Both the position numbers and the translations under genes were made by a program. From the IMG/VR virus record IMGVR_UViG_3300036827_000361, positions 1 to 39,435 of that record: 39,435 nt of DNA. One strand, given 5' to 3'. This stretch comes from a virus. Positions 36,600 through 39,435 of the stretch are shown here, piece after piece (the stretch's first letter is position 1; each line of letters starts with the position of its first letter). The notes beneath the pieces were generated by a model. That model saw only the letters and a program-made list of their open reading frames with translations. It was not told the DNA's origin and ran no database searches.

Positions 36600-37980
36600 T
36601 TATTTCTTCGAGTACCGCTTCCGGGTGGTGATACCACGGCTGGCGGTACAGCTTACTAATGAAATCGTTTAAAACGTCTGGGGATATTTCAACATCTGGC
36701 ACGTCTGGGATTTTGATTGTTACAGGGTCTTCTTTATTTACCTTGACGACTGCATGTTGTTTTTTGAGGGACATGAGTGCATAGCGGGTAGCCTCCGAAT
36801 TGAGCTGGCCGCCATACATCATTGAAATCATTTTCTTTTGGTCGTTCGGGTCTTTTGTATTGAAGAGGACTTTTGTTTTTGTGCTGCGGTAAATGCTCGA
36901 TAAAACTTGAGAGTCTCCGATTTGGTCAAATCCTTGATGTGCAAGCGTAACTCGTAAGCCGCTCTTCCGCTTTTTATCGAGGAGATATGCCAATTTGGGG
37001 GTCGCATAGTCTCCAACTTCATCGATGTAGAGGTAATAAACACCTTTCCATCCGTGTTCACGTAAACGGTGAATTGCATGTGTTATTTCGTTAATGATTA
37101 CTGTGCCAATTAAACGCTGATGCTCCTGGCCGAAAATGCCCTGTGGGTCGAGGTTCAAAAGAATCAGCCAACCATCGGTTATTAACTTTTGAAAATCAAT
37201 CGTGTCCTTGCCGCCGAAAATGAGTTTCATTGTGTCTTCAAGAAACGGCTCAAGCCGGCGAATTGTGGAAGCAAACTCGTTTAAATAAAAGTTTCGGGTT
37301 CTAAAAACTTCTTCAAGCGTAATGCGATAGCGGTCTGCCGGATGAAGCTTGTTGAGCATCTCCATTCTGCGGTTGGTATAAATCGGGCTGCTGTGGTCTG
37401 TGAAATACAGAGATTCATTTAAGGTGTAGCCGCCCTTATGAAGCGTGTAGATAACAGCCGGAAAATATTTGTTGATTTTGGCTGTACCCTCATGGCTCTT
37501 GTCGCCCCAAAGCGTTCTTTCCACGTCCATCATGTCAGCGATTACAGCTGAGGCCGGCGCTCCTTCGTGAAGAGGGTTAATGCAAGGTACGACTGAAAAG
37601 TGTCCGTAACGGTGATGCGGGTCTATCAAACACACTTTCTCAAACCCGATTTTGGCGCAATACTTGAGAATCTTGTAAGCGGTATCACCGTTATCTGAGG
37701 GGTCAAGAAGGCAGGCTCCATAGCCGCGCTGAATGTCTTGCCTGATGAGATGTTCAAGGAATTTGGATTTACCCTCGCCTGGGCTGCCGAGAATGTGAAT
37801 GTGATTTTCCCGGTCTTCTTCAGTAAGCCACTCCATACCCTCCTGCGATACTCCCAAAGGGCGTAGGGGGTGCTTGGAAATAAGTTGTTTGTCGAGTCGC
37901 CTTTGAACGTCATCCAGGTTTGGGAACCTGATGTCATCCAAATTTTTACCCGTTAATCTCCGGAACAGCCGCTTTTCCAA
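36376..37980 (-). CDS. TraG/VirD4/HerA-like DNA-transfer ATPase
   Basis: 534 residues. Walker A GSPGEGKS (65-72), Walker B VYYLYIDEVGD (about 314-324), and LAHQGFDQIG (346-355) as sensor motif. DNA-pumping ATPases of conjugation and HerA/FtsK type share these. The usual N-terminal membrane helices are missing, but the upstream gene encodes a membrane protein. The C-terminal 60 residues are Pro/Lys-rich. TTG start with AGAGG upstream; it overlaps the preceding gene by 35 bases. Confidence 0.8.
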   Translation of the reverse strand: MEKRLFRRLTGKNLDDIRFPNLDDVQRRLDKQLISKHPLRPLGVSQEGMEWLTEEDRENHIHILGSPGEGKSKFLEHLIRQDIQRGYGACLLDPSDNGDTAYKILKYCAKIGFEKVCLIDPHHRYGHFSVVPCINPLHEGAPASAVIADMMDVERTLWGDKSHEGTAKINKYFPAVIYTLHKGGYTLNESLYFTDHSSPIYTNRRMEMLNKLHPADRYRITLEEVFRTRNFYLNEFASTIRRLEPFLEDTMKLIFGGKDTIDFQKLITDGWLILLNLDPQGIFGQEHQRLIGTVIINEITHAIHRLREHGWKGVYYLYIDEVGDYATPKLAYLLDKKRKSGLRVTLAHQGFDQIGDSQVLSSIYRSTKTKVLFNTKDPNDQKKMISMMYGGQLNSEATRYALMSLKKQHAVVKVNKEDPVTIKIPDVPDVEISPDVLNDFISKLYRQPWYHHPEAVLEEINARFKPQQSRSRVERPEVHPPQSVKTERPNDGNSDVKTSPGKPKGPGLNIPTKSKAPSVPASFVHDRSQDAEEP

Positions 37981-38614
37981 TGTAAGCCTCTAACTGCAAT
38001 TGCAAAATAGCGATGTTATTTTCAATGTCTTGAATCTGGGCCTGTTTGACTGTCTCAGATATTTTCGCGTTTCTTACCTTTTCCAATTCTTGACGCAGTT
38101 TGTAAAGGTGGTCTCGAATTACACTTGCAAGTTGAAAATTGCGGGCGGAAACAATTATGTCGGCATCTACCGTTGCTGCGATTCCATACTTTTTAACTTC
38201 CAGCTCACCTTCTAGCTCTAAAACTTTTCTTCTCGCTGCGGAATAATCAGTCGGGTTTACACCTGCGGCGGTCGCCAAAGTCAGGAGCTCATTTTCGTTT
38301 TCGAGAGTTCGGTTTGCTTTCTCAATCTTAGCGCGGGAAATCATTTCTTCCGTAACTGCCTCATGATGTACCGCCGCAAGCGCTGCCATATTCTTTGCCG
38401 CCACTAAATTTTCAGCAGCAGTCTTACCAAAAACTCTAGCGTATAACCTAGAGAACCAGAGAGAGATTGGGCTGGCGTTTGGGTCGGTGTTTGTGAAGCG
38501 CGGGAGTTGGCTTGAAAGATGGCTTTGCGCTGGAATCGGTTTACGGACAAAGAGAAAAAACGCGATTGCGCCGAGGAACAACAGACCGCCGACAATGAAG
38601 AAAAAAGTTGTCAT
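37946..38614 (-). CDS. membrane-anchored coiled-coil protein
   Basis: 222 residues. One N-terminal membrane segment (FFFIVGGLLFLGAIAFFLFV) and a long helical body (IEKANRTLENENELLTLATA; RQELEKVRNAKISETVKQAQ). The start overlaps the preceding stop (TAATG). It may serve as membrane partner for the soluble ATPase. No family recognised. Confidence 0.65.
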   Translation of the reverse strand: MTTFFFIVGGLLFLGAIAFFLFVRKPIPAQSHLSSQLPRFTNTDPNASPISLWFSRLYARVFGKTAAENLVAAKNMAALAAVHHEAVTEEMISRAKIEKANRTLENENELLTLATAAGVNPTDYSAARRKVLELEGELEVKKYGIAATVDADIIVSARNFQLASVIRDHLYKLRQELEKVRNAKISETVKQAQIQDIENNIAILQLQLEAYIGKAAVPEING

Positions 38615-39354
38615 TACATCACCACGTGAATTGGGGGAATGTCATATCCAAACAAGTAACCGAAGCTTATAAAATGAATATCCAGAGATGAAGCATTGTG
38701 GTCGATGTTCTCAAATAAGTATGTCGGATAGACAGTCTCATGAGGTTCGAGTCTGTATACATCAGGACCAATCCCGGTAACGTAAGATAATCTGCCGTCA
38801 GGATTGCCGTTTAACAATCGGTAACGTCGTCCATTTGAGTCGATAACATTTGTCATGTTTCCCTCGCCACTCCCAGCGGTAATTTTCATTAGGCCAATAC
38901 CCTGCTGCGAATTCATCGAGCCATCAACCTTAAATGTTATGGCCGTCATTCCATTAACTTCGCGAATCTGGGAAACACTCACTTGCAGCAAGCCTTGAAT
39001 ATTTAACTTTGTGCTTGAAGAGAAAGGAATGTCTTGTATCTTTGGTTGCTCTATTATTCTTTTTTGCGGCTGAGGAGCCGGGAGGCGCTGGGTTGTCGCA
39101 GCGCTGGCAGTCTGAACCGGATGTGCGATTGTATGTTTAGGCTTTCGCTGAGTCTGTGGGACTGGAGCCGGCTGGACTGGCTGAGGAGATTGCGGAGTCT
39201 CACTTGCGACAGGCTTGGGTTTATCTCCAAGTGAGTGCAGGCCAAGACCAATAAAGATGATGGCTAGAACGAATAGTCCAACGCCGATTTCGGCAGAGTA
39301 TTTTCTTGCCCAATGGATATTAGCTTGGGTGTTACCTTCTAACAGTGGCGGCAT
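38614..39354 (-). CDS. single-pass membrane protein with extracytoplasmic beta domain
   Basis: 246 residues from ATG 39354 (MPPLLEGNTQANIHWARKY); the frame is open to the window edge, so a longer form is possible. Membrane segment (IGVGLFVLAIIFIGLGLH), Pro/Gln-rich stalk (PQSPQPVQPAPVPQ), then a strand-rich domain (VNGMTAITFKVDG ... YLFENIDHN). The shape recalls periplasmic proteins of secretion or conjugation systems, but I cannot assign a family. Confidence 0.6.
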   Translation of the reverse strand: MPPLLEGNTQANIHWARKYSAEIGVGLFVLAIIFIGLGLHSLGDKPKPVASETPQSPQPVQPAPVPQTQRKPKHTIAHPVQTASAATTQRLPAPQPQKRIIEQPKIQDIPFSSSTKLNIQGLLQVSVSQIREVNGMTAITFKVDGSMNSQQGIGLMKITAGSGEGNMTNVIDSNGRRYRLLNGNPDGRLSYVTGIGPDVYRLEPHETVYPTYLFENIDHNASSLDIHFISFGYLFGYDIPPIHVVM

Positions 39355-39435
39355 ACTTTTGCCGCGAATCGTATCATAGTTTTGAATCCCTGATACAGCG
39401 AAAAACGTCCAAAGAGTGCATACCTGTGTTATCAT

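Noticed and set aside
1-39435. CRISPR array, insertion sequence or rRNA
   Set aside because: No regularly spaced repeats, transposase gene or rRNA sequence was seen.

Overview
The window looks like the left part of a temperate short-tailed (podovirus-like) prophage, or a phage/conjugative-element hybrid, inserted in a bacterial chromosome. Positions 1-1910 read as host DNA: two overlapping leftward membrane-protein genes, a tiny secreted peptide gene and a regulatory stretch. The host proteins resemble uncharacterised membrane proteins of soil Acidobacteriota, but that is an impression from sequence style, not a search result. At 1911 a tRNA-Pro(TGG) gene starts normally and loses its match just after the anticodon stem (about 1954). 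A tyrosine integrase lies 500 bp further on. I read this as the left attachment site; the other end is not in the window.

Layout of the element: (1) 2001-6254, HNH nuclease, integrase and a leftward run of small overlapping genes that includes a NinG-like HNH protein and a frameshifted PD-(D/E)XK nuclease. (2) 6381-9439, a replication/nucleotide block with an RHH protein, a probable ssDNA-binding protein, a dATP/dGTP diphosphohydrolase-like protein and a roughly 475-nt highly folded non-coding RNA that contains a tRNA-like module. (3) 9711-11533, a plasmid-like block with strong Shine-Dalgarno sites (DUF4177, DUF932 and others). (4) 11608-13943, lysis and small genes: holin-like protein, transglycosylase-type endolysin, XhlA-like protein, papain-like protein and two zinc micro-proteins. 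(5) 13946-27309, the leftward virion operon: terminase small and large subunits, portal, scaffold, major capsid, decoration, head-tail adaptor, tail fibre, beta-rich hub-like protein and two large internal virion proteins. There is no tape-measure or tail-sheath gene, which fits a podovirus. (6) 27550-34751, small regulators, CHC2/TOPRIM primase, RecB/Cas4-like nuclease, HNH, YopX, adenine methyltransferase and a family of tiny membrane peptides whose leaders form covarying Shine-Dalgarno hairpins. (7) 34790-39435, a gene-free folded stretch of about 890 bp, then a replication-relaxation protein, a TraG/VirD4/HerA-like ATPase and two membrane proteins, which are hallmarks of conjugative elements rather than phages.

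How it would work: integrase moves the element; primase, SSB, nucleases and methyltransferase serve DNA replication; terminase, portal and capsid proteins build and fill the head; holin and endolysin lyse the cell. The ATPase/replication-relaxation pair hints at a second DNA-transfer or partition mode. Many genes lack a Shine-Dalgarno site and instead carry an AATTAA box 8-12 nt before the start codon, while the plasmid-like and small-peptide genes have strong Shine-Dalgarno sites, so the element mixes two translation-start styles.
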